DNA from: Methylobacillus arboreus
GTDB taxonomy: Bacteria > Pseudomonadota > Gammaproteobacteria > Burkholderiales > Methylophilaceae
Direction: 5' to 3'
DNA length: 64,000 nucleotides
Assembly: GCF_020532725.1 (NCBI RefSeq)
Contig: NZ_JAJAVC010000011.1
Coordinates: 248,001 to 312,000, forward strand
Part shown: piece by piece, positions 25,402 to 32,679 of the stretch
How the letters are laid out: the number at the start of each line of letters is the position of its first letter
Position numbering within the stretch: the stretch's first letter is position 1
Position numbers and translations under genes: made by a program
Notes under the pieces: model-generated
Told to the model about the DNA's origin: nothing
Seen by the model: only the letters and a program-made list of their open reading frames with translations
Databases searched by the model: none

Positions 25402-25713
25402 TTACAGGTTTTCAAGTAGCCGGATCGCCGATGAGATACTGACGGCCCCTATCTTGGGGGTGCAGCAGACGCCCTCTTGTGCTGCATGCGCTCTTATCAA
25501 GTTGAGGACCTCTGCCAAGGAAACCTTGCCTTGCTCTGTCAATGCCTTGGCTGGTGCAAGCTGGTATAGAACGCCATTACTATCAATCAGTTTCGCGCTG
25601 GATAGTCCGGGTTTCCAGGCATCCCAGGCTGTCTGGTCATGCAGGTATTCCAGCTCGTCATCACCTGGATATTGAATGAGTGCCGGCCAGTGAATGGGCG
25701 TGGGTGTCGACAT
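25402..25713 (-). CDS. Conserved-looking hypothetical protein (possibly DUF4144)
   Basis: A 103-residue soluble protein. IHWPALIQYPGDDELEYLHD at the N-terminus and the stretch GKVSLAEVLNLIRAHAAQEG followed by CCTPKIGA give it the look of DUF4144 family members, but I am not sure of the family. It forms a two-gene minus-strand unit with the DUF3820 gene. No function is known. Confidence 0.65.
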   Translation of the reverse strand: MSTPTPIHWPALIQYPGDDELEYLHDQTAWDAWKPGLSSAKLIDSNGVLYQLAPAKALTEQGKVSLAEVLNLIRAHAAQEGVCCTPKIGAVSISSAIRLLENL

Positions 25714-25856
25714 GTATCCTGTTCGGTGTGCGTTAAATTGGTGGGCGGCTGGTCTTCTGCGGCTGCTGCCGGTACCATACGCCTTTCGCTGGCAAGGCCT
25801 TAGCCCCGCCGGATATCCTGAATTGTAACGCCTTAGTGCAAAACTGAAAGTTTGGT

Positions 25857-26186
25857 ATGAGCAAGATTATTGTTGAAAGCAATCCCGCTGCGTCGCGCCT
25901 TGATTCTTTGGGAGTGACTAAATGGCCAACCTGGTCCAAGGAGGTTTCCACTTTTCCCTGGGTATTCCCGGAGCAGGAGATTGCTTATGTGCTGGACGGT
26001 GAAGTGGTGATTACGCCTGATGACGGCAGCGCGCCTGTCACTTTCCGCAAGGGTGATCTGGTGACCTTCCCTGCCGGGCTGCGCTGCACCTGGGAGGTCA
26101 AGCAACCTTTGCGCAAGCATTACCAGCTCGACGGCACCTTGATTGGTCGACTCTACCGCCGCGCCAAGCTGTTCTTTACACGTTAA
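25857..26186 (+). CDS. Cupin_3 (DUF861) domain protein
   Basis: A 109-residue single-domain cupin. EQEIAYVLDGEVVITPDDG and FRKGDLVTFPAGLRCTWEV are the two cupin motifs of the DUF861 type, similar to the ureidoglycolate-related and sugar-related cupins of that group. Metal-binding histidines are largely missing, as is common in this subfamily. It stands alone; the segment just downstream on the other strand is a decayed transporter. Confidence 0.85.
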   Translation: MSKIIVESNPAASRLDSLGVTKWPTWSKEVSTFPWVFPEQEIAYVLDGEVVITPDDGSAPVTFRKGDLVTFPAGLRCTWEVKQPLRKHYQLDGTLIGRLYRRAKLFFTR

Positions 26187-26204
26187 TTTCCCTGTAACCA
26201 CTAT

Positions 26205-26730
26205 GCGGCGCACAATACGTTCCGCATAGTGGCGCGGATTGAAGCTCGCCGCCAAGGGCAGGAGCAACACAAATAGCCCTGCCAGCAATCCCCATGTGAT
26301 GTTGAAGGTTTGCAGATGGTCGCGCAGAAGACCTGCGATCATGGGCATGGTGCCCGCGAGGAGATAGCCGATGCCTTGCACGCGTGCCGTTAGTACGCCG
26401 GAGGCATGCGGGTCAGGCAAGTGATCTATCCATACGATCAGGCTCAGCGGGAACAATGCGCGTACGCCACATCCTGCCAGCACGACGCCCAGCCAGGCGT
26501 GTGCCGGACTTGGTTGCAAGACAGAGCAACCCACTGATTGCCAATAATATGGCGATTATCAGCCATGGCCTGTGGTCGGGCGAACGTGCCGTCAACTGTG
26601 CAAACAGTAATCCTGCTATCACTTCGGTCGCACTCAACAGTGATAACGTGACGGGTGGATAGCCCATATCCAGGAGGTGCGGGGGCAGCCATGCGCCCCA
26701 ATAGGGCGTTGCCTTCAGGGATTGGCACTA
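26205..26730 (-). pseudogene. Remnant of a CynX/NimT-like MFS transporter
   Basis: Read on the minus strand, two frames carry consecutive pieces of one transporter. Frame 1 (from about 26724): SLKATPYWGAWLPPHLLDMG, YPPVTLSLLSATEVIAGLLF, then RPWLIIAILLAISGLLCLA. Frame 2 (26534 downward): WLGVVLAGCGVRALFPLSLI, HASGVLTARVQGIGYLLAG, NITWGLLAGLFVLLLPLAA. This equals the C-terminal half of a CynX-type major facilitator. The N-terminal half is missing, a TAG precedes frame 1, the frame changes near 26530, and frame 2 runs on into the antisense of the cupin gene with no natural stop. It cannot make a working 12-span carrier. Confidence 0.75.
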
Positions 26731-26832
26731 ATTTTGAGCGAGATGCGGCCGGAAGAAGGTTGCCTATTGCAATGAATTGAAGCCTGGATGCGGGTTTTTG
26801 CTTTCTGGCGTACTTGTTGCTTGAAAATCAAG

Positions 26833-26926
26833 GCCAATAGCAACGACGCATTTGGCAGACATATTCTGGATAACGAAGTCCATCCCTGGCTCCCGTAAAC
26901 GGGTAGCCGGGGGTGGGCTTTTTTTT
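26833..26926 (+). promoter_or_regulatory. ANTAR-type two-hairpin antitermination leader with terminator
   Basis: Hairpin 1: GCCAA (26833-26837) pairs with TTGGC (26852-26856), with inner GC/GC pairs closing the six-base loop AACGAC (26842-26847). Hairpin 2: TGGAT (26867-26871) pairs with GTCCA (26878-26882) around the loop AACGAA (26872-26877). Both loops have A at position 1 and G at position 4, the known requirement for ANTAR-domain proteins such as NasR. The 3' arm of hairpin 2 is also the start of the 5' arm of a long terminator (about 26880-26918) followed by TTTTTTTT at 26919-26926, so the two structures exclude each other. The leader lies 31 bases before the channel gene. Confidence 0.75.
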
Positions 26927-26957
26927 GTTCATTTACTTACTCAATATAGGAGCTGTT

Positions 26958-27770
26958 ATGGCTTATCTTTTACCCTCGGAATTCGTCACAAAAATGGTGG
27001 ATGCCGGCGAGTCCAAGGTGCTGATGTCCACCCGGGATACAGTGATTCGCGCTTATATGGCAGGTGCCATCCTGGCGCTCGCAGCAGTATTCGCCGTGAC
27101 GGTCACGGTACAAACCGGTTATCCGATCATCGGCGCAATCCTGTTCCCTGTCGGTTTTTGCATGCTATACCTGTTGGGCTTTGATCTTTTGACCGGCGTA
27201 TTTGTGCTGACTCCGCTGGCCTTGATCGACAAGCGTCCCGGCGTGACATTGAAGGGCGTGTTGCGCAACTGGGGATTGGTGTTCGCCGGCAACTTCCTCG
27301 GGGCGTTTACCGTGGCACTATTGATGGCGATCGTCTTTACTTTTGGCTTTTCGACAGAGCCTGACAAGGTGGGTAGCATCATTGCGGGAATTGGCGAGAA
27401 GCGTACGCTTGGCTATGCCCAGTACGGCGCGGCAGGCATGCTGACGGTGTTTGTGCGCGGGATGTTGTGCAACTGGATGGTGTCCACCGGCGTGGTCGGC
27501 GCCATGATTTCCACCAGCGTGACCGGCAAGGTGGTGGCGATGTGGATGCCGATCATGGTGTTCTTCGGTATGACGTTCGAGCACTCCATTGTTAATATGT
27601 TCCTGTTTCCCTCCGCCATGTTGATGGGGGGTGATTTTTCCATCATGGATTACATTATCTGGAACGAATTGCCGGTGGTGCTGGGCAACCTGGTGGGCGG
27701 CCTGGCGTTTACCGGCCTGACACTGTATGCCACCCATATACGCACCGCCGCCAAGCGCAGCGTGCGTTAA
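26958..27770 (+). CDS. Formate/nitrite transporter (FNT) family channel
   Basis: A 270-residue inner-membrane channel with six spans (IRAYMAGAILALAAVFAVTV; IIGAILFPVGFCMLYLLGFD; NWGLVFAGNFLGAFTVALLM; and three more). LLTGVFVLTPLA and RGMLCNWMVSTGV, and FEHSIVNMFLFPSAM, are the pore motifs of FNT proteins; FEHSIVNMF contains the central histidine. Formate or nitrite can be the substrate. The start ATG 26958 follows AGGAGC by six bases. The ANTAR-like leader, together with the following phosphatase-kinase gene, matches the layout seen in nitrate-assimilation operons, so nitrite is the likelier substrate (inference), although formate is also relevant to a methylotroph. Confidence 0.93.
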   Translation: MAYLLPSEFVTKMVDAGESKVLMSTRDTVIRAYMAGAILALAAVFAVTVTVQTGYPIIGAILFPVGFCMLYLLGFDLLTGVFVLTPLALIDKRPGVTLKGVLRNWGLVFAGNFLGAFTVALLMAIVFTFGFSTEPDKVGSIIAGIGEKRTLGYAQYGAAGMLTVFVRGMLCNWMVSTGVVGAMISTSVTGKVVAMWMPIMVFFGMTFEHSIVNMFLFPSAMLMGGDFSIMDYIIWNELPVVLGNLVGGLAFTGLTLYATHIRTAAKRSVR

Positions 27771-27792
27771 TCTACCGAAGGAGCTGCCAGGC

Positions 27793-29517
27793 ATGGGCGC
27801 AAGGCTGGAAATCGCGCTGGGGCAATATTCTGCTTGCGGAGCCAAGCCAGTCAATCAGGATTTTCATGCAGCCATCGTCCCCGCAGAGCCGCTGCTCAGC
27901 CGCAAGGGTGCCGTAGTGGCCATTGCGGATGGCATCAGCAGCAGCATGGTCAGCCAGGAAGCGAGTGCCATGGCGGTACGCAGCTTTCTGGATGACTACT
28001 ATTGCACTTCCGATGCCTGGAGCGTGAGCCGCTCGGCACAAACCGTTTTGCTGGCAACCAACTCCTGGCTATATGCCCAGAGCCAGCGTAGCCAATACCG
28101 CTTTGAGCGAGACAAGGGCTACGTTTGTACCTTTAGTGCCCTGGTCATCAAATCCACGCGCGCGCACCTGCTGCACGTCGGCGATACCCGGGTGTACCGC
28201 CTGCACGGTACGGCGCTTGAGCAACTGACGACCGACCATCGGGTTTCTGTGGGCGGCGGGGAGAGTTACCTCGGGCGCGCCTTGGGCATGGCGCCACAAT
28301 TGGAGATCGATTACCAGTCCTGGGGCCTGGAGGTAGGGGAGTGCTTGCTGCTGAGCTCGGACGGTGTTCACGAGCATATGGATGGCGTATTTGTGGGCCG
28401 CATGCTGCGGGAACATGCTGACGACCTCAATCTGGCGGCGCAGCGTATCGTTGAGGAAGCCGGGCGTCGCGGCAGCCGGGATAACCAGACCCTGCAGATC
28501 GTGCGTATAGAGCAACTGCCGGAGCAGGGTATTGGAGAAATCCAGCAGCAGCGCATTGAGCTGCCATTGCCACCAATGCTGGAGGCAGGCATGCTGTTTG
28601 ATGGCTACAAGATATTGCGCGACCTGCATCGCAGTAGCCGTAGCCATCTCTACCTTGCAAGCGATCAGGAAAGCGGAGAACAGGTCGTCATCAAGACCCC
28701 GTCTGTGGATATGAGCGCGGACAGTGATTATCTGGATCGCTTTGTACTTGAGGACTGGGTGGCGCGCCGTCTGCATCATCCGCATGTGGTGCGATCTACT
28801 TGCTTGACACGCAAGCGAGCCTATCTTTATGTCGCGCTTGAGTTCATTGAAGGGCAGACACTGGCGCAATGGATGCGCGATCATCCCAATCCTAGCTTGG
28901 AGCAAGTGCGCAGCATCGTGGAGCAAACCGCCAAGGCTTTGCAGGCCTTCCATCACCTGGAAATGCTGTATCAGGATCTACGGCCTGAAAACCTCATGAT
29001 AGACCAGCATGGCAGCATCAAGCTGATTGATCTTGCTTCGACGCAAGTGGCCGGACTGGCGGATTCCTTGTCTGCGGAAGGTTGGCCGGGCACCATGCAA
29101 TATGCGGCACCCGAGTGCCTGCTGGGTGAGCCGGCTTCGCTGCGTTCTGAAGTATTTTCCCTTGGCGTGATCGCTTACCAGATGGTGAGCGGGCATTTGC
29201 CCTATGGGACCCAGCTGGTGAGGGTCAGGAGCCGCGCTGCGTTGCAAAACCTGCGTTATCGCTCCCTGGATAACGAGGGAGTCCTGGTGCCAGGCTGGCT
29301 GGACGCTGTGTTGCGAAAAGCGGTACATCCATTGCCAGACAAGCGTTATGAGGCTTTATCCGAGTTTATCCATGCCTTGCGTCATCCGCGCCGGGAGACG
29401 CGCAACCATATCCCCTGGCTTGAGCGCGATCCTCTGCTGTTCTGGCGCTGCACCAGCCTGTTCCTGTTTTTGCTGGTGCTGGGCTTGCTGAGTTTCATAC
29501 ACTTGCGTATGGCTTAG
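27793..29517 (+). CDS. PP2C phosphatase - Ser/Thr kinase fusion, membrane-anchored
   Basis: A 574-residue bifunctional protein. Residues 1-240 are a PP2C-type phosphatase with all metal-binding motifs (NQDF, IADGISSS, HVGDTRVYRL, LLSSDGVHEH, GSRDNQTL). Residues about 270-535 are a Hanks-type kinase: VVIKTPS (lysine), HHPHVVR, YQDLRPENLMI (catalytic Asp; Arg replaces the usual Lys), LIDLAST (in place of DFG) and GTMQYAAPE. A C-terminal span (FWRCTSLFLFLLVLGLLSFI) anchors it. AAGGAG lies nine bases before ATG 27793; an in-frame start upstream would overlap the channel gene. Fusions of this kind accompany nitrate/nitrite assimilation genes in other proteobacteria. Targets are unknown; the neighbouring channel is an obvious candidate (inference). 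Confidence 0.9.
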   Translation: MGARLEIALGQYSACGAKPVNQDFHAAIVPAEPLLSRKGAVVAIADGISSSMVSQEASAMAVRSFLDDYYCTSDAWSVSRSAQTVLLATNSWLYAQSQRSQYRFERDKGYVCTFSALVIKSTRAHLLHVGDTRVYRLHGTALEQLTTDHRVSVGGGESYLGRALGMAPQLEIDYQSWGLEVGECLLLSSDGVHEHMDGVFVGRMLREHADDLNLAAQRIVEEAGRRGSRDNQTLQIVRIEQLPEQGIGEIQQQRIELPLPPMLEAGMLFDGYKILRDLHRSSRSHLYLASDQESGEQVVIKTPSVDMSADSDYLDRFVLEDWVARRLHHPHVVRSTCLTRKRAYLYVALEFIEGQTLAQWMRDHPNPSLEQVRSIVEQTAKALQAFHHLEMLYQDLRPENLMIDQHGSIKLIDLASTQVAGLADSLSAEGWPGTMQYAAPECLLGEPASLRSEVFSLGVIAYQMVSGHLPYGTQLVRVRSRAALQNLRYRSLDNEGVLVPGWLDAVLRKAVHPLPDKRYEALSEFIHALRHPRRETRNHIPWLERDPLLFWRCTSLFLFLLVLGLLSFIHLRMA

Positions 29518-29785
29518 AGCCTGTTCAAAGTCTTTTCATAGGGTACGCATGGCTATCAAAACGTGTCCGGTCAAGGCGCAGTCTGCAGGTAATGCTCATT
29601 GCCTTGCCAAGGACTGCAACGCAGAGCGGGCGCGTTTTGAAGCCATGCCCTTCGGGTTGCCCCGGCAGTGCAGCCGCTGCTGCGTTGCAAATCCTCGCCG
29701 GGCAATAAGCCTGCCTGCGGTTTGCGCCTTGCTTCGACTACCCTGCCGGGGCAACGTGCCCTATGAAAAGACTTTGAAAAGGCTC
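29517..29785. mobile_element. MITE-like element with about 31-base terminal inverted repeats
   Basis: The ends, 29517-29547 and 29755-29785, are inverted copies with two mismatches (shared core CAAAGTCTTTTCATAGGG). Inside, a second nested palindrome (29548-29570 against about 29625-29647, GCATGGCT..TCAAAACG) leaves almost the whole 269 bases able to fold. There is no coding potential. It fills the 302-base gap between the kinase stop and the convergent sensor-kinase gene, starting on the last base of the kinase stop. No flanking direct repeat was recognised with confidence. Confidence 0.65.
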
Positions 29786-29819
29786 TTAAAGGCTGCCGCT
29801 AGAGATGAGGCCCAATTGT

Positions 29820-31148
29820 TCAGGTACTGGCAGGAAACAGGCAGCGTACGCACAAGCCGCCGTCGCTGCAGTTGCTGAGCTCTATGCTGCCCTGGTGGCG
29901 TTCAATAGCTCGCTTGGCAATCGCCAGCCCAAGGCCGTATCCCATGCTGCCCGGTTTGTCTGTGCCAGCGACGCGATAAAACGGCTGGAACACATTCGCA
30001 ATCTCGGCTTCAGGCAAACCCGGGCCATGGTCGCGGACTTCCACTATCAGCGATTTGTCGTCTTTTTTGATTGAAACTTCTATCGTCTCGCCTGCCTTGT
30101 TGTATTTGAGCGCATTGCGAATGATGTTCTCGAATGCCCGCCTGAGCAGCTCATAATGACCTTGCAGCATGATTTCCTGCGGGGCGTGGAACTGAATGCT
30201 GCTACCCATGGATTGGGCTTCGAAATTGGCATCCTGGACAATGGTGGCCAGCAGGTCGTTCAGGTTGAGATTTTCGCTGCCTTCGCTACCAATGCCGGAT
30301 TCCAGGCGCGAAAGCGTGAGCATCTGTCCCAGGAGTTCATCCAGCCTTTCAGTTTCGCGTTCGATTCGACTGAGCGCCGAGGCCAGCTTGTCAGGCTGCT
30401 GTTGTGCCAGACCGACTGCCAGGCGCATGCGGGCGACCGGGGAACGCAGCTCATGGGATACGTCATGCAGGAGCAGGCGCTGGGCGTCGAGCAGGGTCTG
30501 CAGGCGGGTCGCCATGTAATCAAAATCCTCACCCAGCTCGGTCAGCTCGTCATTGCGGCGATTCAATTCCGGGCTAACGCGTGTGCTCAAGTCGCCCTCA
30601 GCAAGTTTGCGACTGGCTTTTCTCAACAGTTTGATCGGACGGCTCAAATAGACTGCGAACCCTGCACTGAAGAGCAGGCTGGCGAGCAGGGCAATGAATA
30701 TCTGCAACTGCAGGTTGTAGCGGGGAGGGCCGGCAGAATCTGCGCTGGTGGCCGGAACGAAAAGGGTGTATTCGTTGCCATTGCTGGCCTGGACGCGACG
30801 CACACTAGGGATAGGCGGTATGTGCTCTAGCGCCTCGATGGCCTGGCGCAAGGTGTCAGGCTTGACAGTGCGGCCCAGAATATCCTGATTATGCTGATCA
30901 ATTACCAGGACAGTCGGGGTTCTCTGCCCAGGCCATGTTTCAAACAGTGCCTTGGCCCCGGCCTCACCGCCATATTGCAATGCATTGGCAGCAATGCCGA
31001 CAACGAAGTCAGCCCTGCGATCGCGCAGGAAGCCTTCCTCCCCGGTGGCAGACCTTTCATTCAGGTAAATGGCACCGCCCACGCCTGCGACACTGACAAG
31101 CAGGGTAAGGGAGAAACCTAGAAATATTTTCCAGAACAGCTTGCCCAT
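29820..31148 (-). CDS. cpxA: CpxA-like envelope-stress sensor histidine kinase
   Basis: A 442-residue membrane sensor kinase: span 1 (LFWKIFLGFSLTLLVSVAGV), a periplasmic domain of about 120 residues, span 2 (IFIALLASLLFSAGFAVYL), a HAMP linker (SRPIKLLRKASRKLAEGDL), the phospho-accepting histidine in HDVSHELRSPVARMRLA and an ATPase domain with NIIRNALKYN, DHGPGLPEAE and GYGLGLAIA. The sequence around the histidine and RIERETERLDELL are CpxA-like. It lies 18 bases behind the response-regulator gene. A Spy/CpxP-type gene is divergent from the pair, which supports the Cpx assignment. Confidence 0.85.
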   Translation of the reverse strand: MGKLFWKIFLGFSLTLLVSVAGVGGAIYLNERSATGEEGFLRDRRADFVVGIAANALQYGGEAGAKALFETWPGQRTPTVLVIDQHNQDILGRTVKPDTLRQAIEALEHIPPIPSVRRVQASNGNEYTLFVPATSADSAGPPRYNLQLQIFIALLASLLFSAGFAVYLSRPIKLLRKASRKLAEGDLSTRVSPELNRRNDELTELGEDFDYMATRLQTLLDAQRLLLHDVSHELRSPVARMRLAVGLAQQQPDKLASALSRIERETERLDELLGQMLTLSRLESGIGSEGSENLNLNDLLATIVQDANFEAQSMGSSIQFHAPQEIMLQGHYELLRRAFENIIRNALKYNKAGETIEVSIKKDDKSLIVEVRDHGPGLPEAEIANVFQPFYRVAGTDKPGSMGYGLGLAIAKRAIERHQGSIELSNCSDGGLCVRCLFPAST

Positions 31149-31166
31149 ATGGAGTTCCTGAAATGA

Positions 31167-31865
31167 TCAGCCAGCAATAAACTGGTAGCCCACACCGCGC
31201 ACGGTCTGGATCGGGGAGCGGCCGTCCTCAAGAAGTCCCAGTTTCTGGCGCAGGTTGCTGACATGCACGTCAATGCTGCGGTCATAGCGGGTTTCTGGCC
31301 GTCCTAGCGCTTGGGCGAAGAGGTCTGCCTTGCTCACTACGCGCCCCGCATTGCGCGCAAGCACTTCCAGCAGGGCGTATTCGCTGGTGGTGATGTCCAG
31401 TGATTCGCCTTTCCACTCAATAATGCGCTCGGACGGGTAAATCGCGATCTTGCCTACGCGCGTGATATTAGGGGTGTGCTGGTTTTGCAGGGTTTCGTCG
31501 CGGATAACGACACGGCGCTGGATGGCCCGCAGGCGCGCAACGAGTTCCCGCGGGTTGAATGGCTTGGACAGGTAATCGTCGGCGCCCAGCTCCAGCCCGA
31601 CGATGCGGTCAATCTCATCTCCCTTGGCGGTAAGCATGATGACCGGAATCTGGCTGCTGGCGCGAATCAGGCGCAAGGTGTCAAAGCCATTGAAGCGCGG
31701 CATCATGACATCGAGCACCACGAGGTCAAAATCGCCTGACAATGCCATACGTGCACCCTGTTCGCCGTCATGAGCCGTTGTCAGGGTGAAATCCTCGGCG
31801 CCCAGATACTCTTCCATCATCTGACAAAGCTCGACATCGTCGTCAATGAGCAGTACACGTAGCAC
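31167..31865 (-). CDS. cpxR: CpxR-like OmpR-family response regulator
   Basis: A 232-residue regulator with an N-terminal receiver (VLLIDDDVEL; phospho-acceptor in LVVLDVMMPRFNG; MLTAKGD; KPFNPRELVARL) and a C-terminal winged helix (TTSEYALLEVLARNAGRVVS; YDRSIDVHVSNLRQKLG; IQTVRGVGYQF). I chose GTG 31865 (V-L-R-V-L-L-I-D-D-D), preceded by AGAAGGG; an in-frame ATG 18 codons upstream would add an unusual N-terminus. It precedes the sensor gene in a two-gene operon. The Cpx name rests on the sensor, the divergent Spy-like gene and a CpxR-box-like site. Confidence 0.85.
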   Translation of the reverse strand: MLRVLLIDDDVELCQMMEEYLGAEDFTLTTAHDGEQGARMALSGDFDLVVLDVMMPRFNGFDTLRLIRASSQIPVIMLTAKGDEIDRIVGLELGADDYLSKPFNPRELVARLRAIQRRVVIRDETLQNQHTPNITRVGKIAIYPSERIIEWKGESLDITTSEYALLEVLARNAGRVVSKADLFAQALGRPETRYDRSIDVHVSNLRQKLGLLEDGRSPIQTVRGVGYQFIAG

Positions 31866-31933
31866 GGTATGTTGCCCTTCTAAAAAATAACAGGTGGTAA
31901 TTTTGTCGCATGAAAGCACTGCAAAAATCGCAT

Positions 31934-31948
31934 ATTACAAACTTTTAC
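31934..31948 (-). promoter_or_regulatory. CpxR-box-like direct repeat
   Basis: On the minus strand this reads GTAAA-AGTTT-GTAAT, matching the CpxR consensus GTAAA-N5-GTAAA with one mismatch. It lies in the 204-base gap between the divergent cpxR and spy-like genes, where it could serve autoregulation and activation of the chaperone gene. Confidence 0.5.
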
Positions 31949-32069
31949 CAAGTATTACACCGACCAGACGCAAGCATACAAACAACGGACGAGAATAGGA
32001 CTCGTAACATTCAGGCAGCACAATCAGATGTGTTCGCCATTTTAAGGTTACTCTATAAGGAGCATCAAA

Positions 32070-32564
32070 ATGTTCAAGGCACGTAAATTATTGGTATCTT
32101 CCGCCATTCTGGCCTCTTCCCTGCTGGCGCTGAATATAGCGACCAGTTATGCGGACTCTGGCGACAAGAAATGCGACAAGGATAAAAAGCACGCCTCATT
32201 TGATGGGCGGCACGGGTTCTCCGAGGGCAGGTTTCTTGCCCACAAACTGCGCCCGCTCAACCTGAGTAGCGAGCAGCAGGCGCAAGTGAAACAGATCGTG
32301 GAAAAACAGAAGCCTGTGTTTGCCGAGAAGCGCCAGGCTATCCATGATTCCCACAAGGCGCTGGCAGCCGCTTCCGGCAGCGAGAGCTATGACGAAAAAA
32401 GCGTGCAGCAACTCGCAGGCGAGCAGGCCAAGATACAGGCGGACCTGATTGTGCTGCGTACCAATACCATGCATGAGGTCTACCAGGTGTTGACGCCGGA
32501 GCAGAAGCAAAAGTGGGCAGAGTTTGAATCCAAAGTAAAAGCCAAACACGCCGGCAAGGCGTAA
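32070..32564 (+). CDS. Spy/CpxP-family periplasmic protein
   Basis: A 164-residue protein with a signal peptide (FKARKLLVSSAILASSLLAL, ending at about ATSYADS) and a small helical body with the LTxxQ-type motifs LNLSSEQQAQVKQIV and LTPEQKQKWAEFE, diagnostic of Spy/CpxP periplasmic chaperones and stress sensors. A histidine- and lysine-rich stretch (KKCDKDKKHASFDGRHG) follows the cleavage site. AAGGAG lies seven bases before the ATG. In Cpx systems CpxP inhibits CpxA until misfolded envelope proteins titrate it; the divergent arrangement fits. A strong terminator follows. Confidence 0.87.
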   Translation: MFKARKLLVSSAILASSLLALNIATSYADSGDKKCDKDKKHASFDGRHGFSEGRFLAHKLRPLNLSSEQQAQVKQIVEKQKPVFAEKRQAIHDSHKALAAASGSESYDEKSVQQLAGEQAKIQADLIVLRTNTMHEVYQVLTPEQKQKWAEFESKVKAKHAGKA

Positions 32565-32575
32565 TGTTCTAAGGT

Positions 32576-32618
32576 AAATACCCAGGGGATTTTTAAACCC
32601 CCTGGGTATTTATTTTTT
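32576..32618 (+). terminator. Rho-independent terminator of the spy-like gene
   Basis: AAATACCCAGGGG (32576-32588) pairs with CCCCTGGGTATTT (32599-32611), followed by ATTTTTTAT. Confidence 0.88.
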
Positions 32619-32679
32619 ATTGGCAATAAAAAATTATAATAACTGGCGGGATAATTCAGCCAGGAGAGCAAGGGACAGT

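Noticed and set aside
25833-26534. A 233-codon minus-strand frame covering the transporter remnant and the cupin
   Set aside because: Only its first part is transporter-like; the rest is the antisense of the cupin gene. It is treated as part of the pseudogene.
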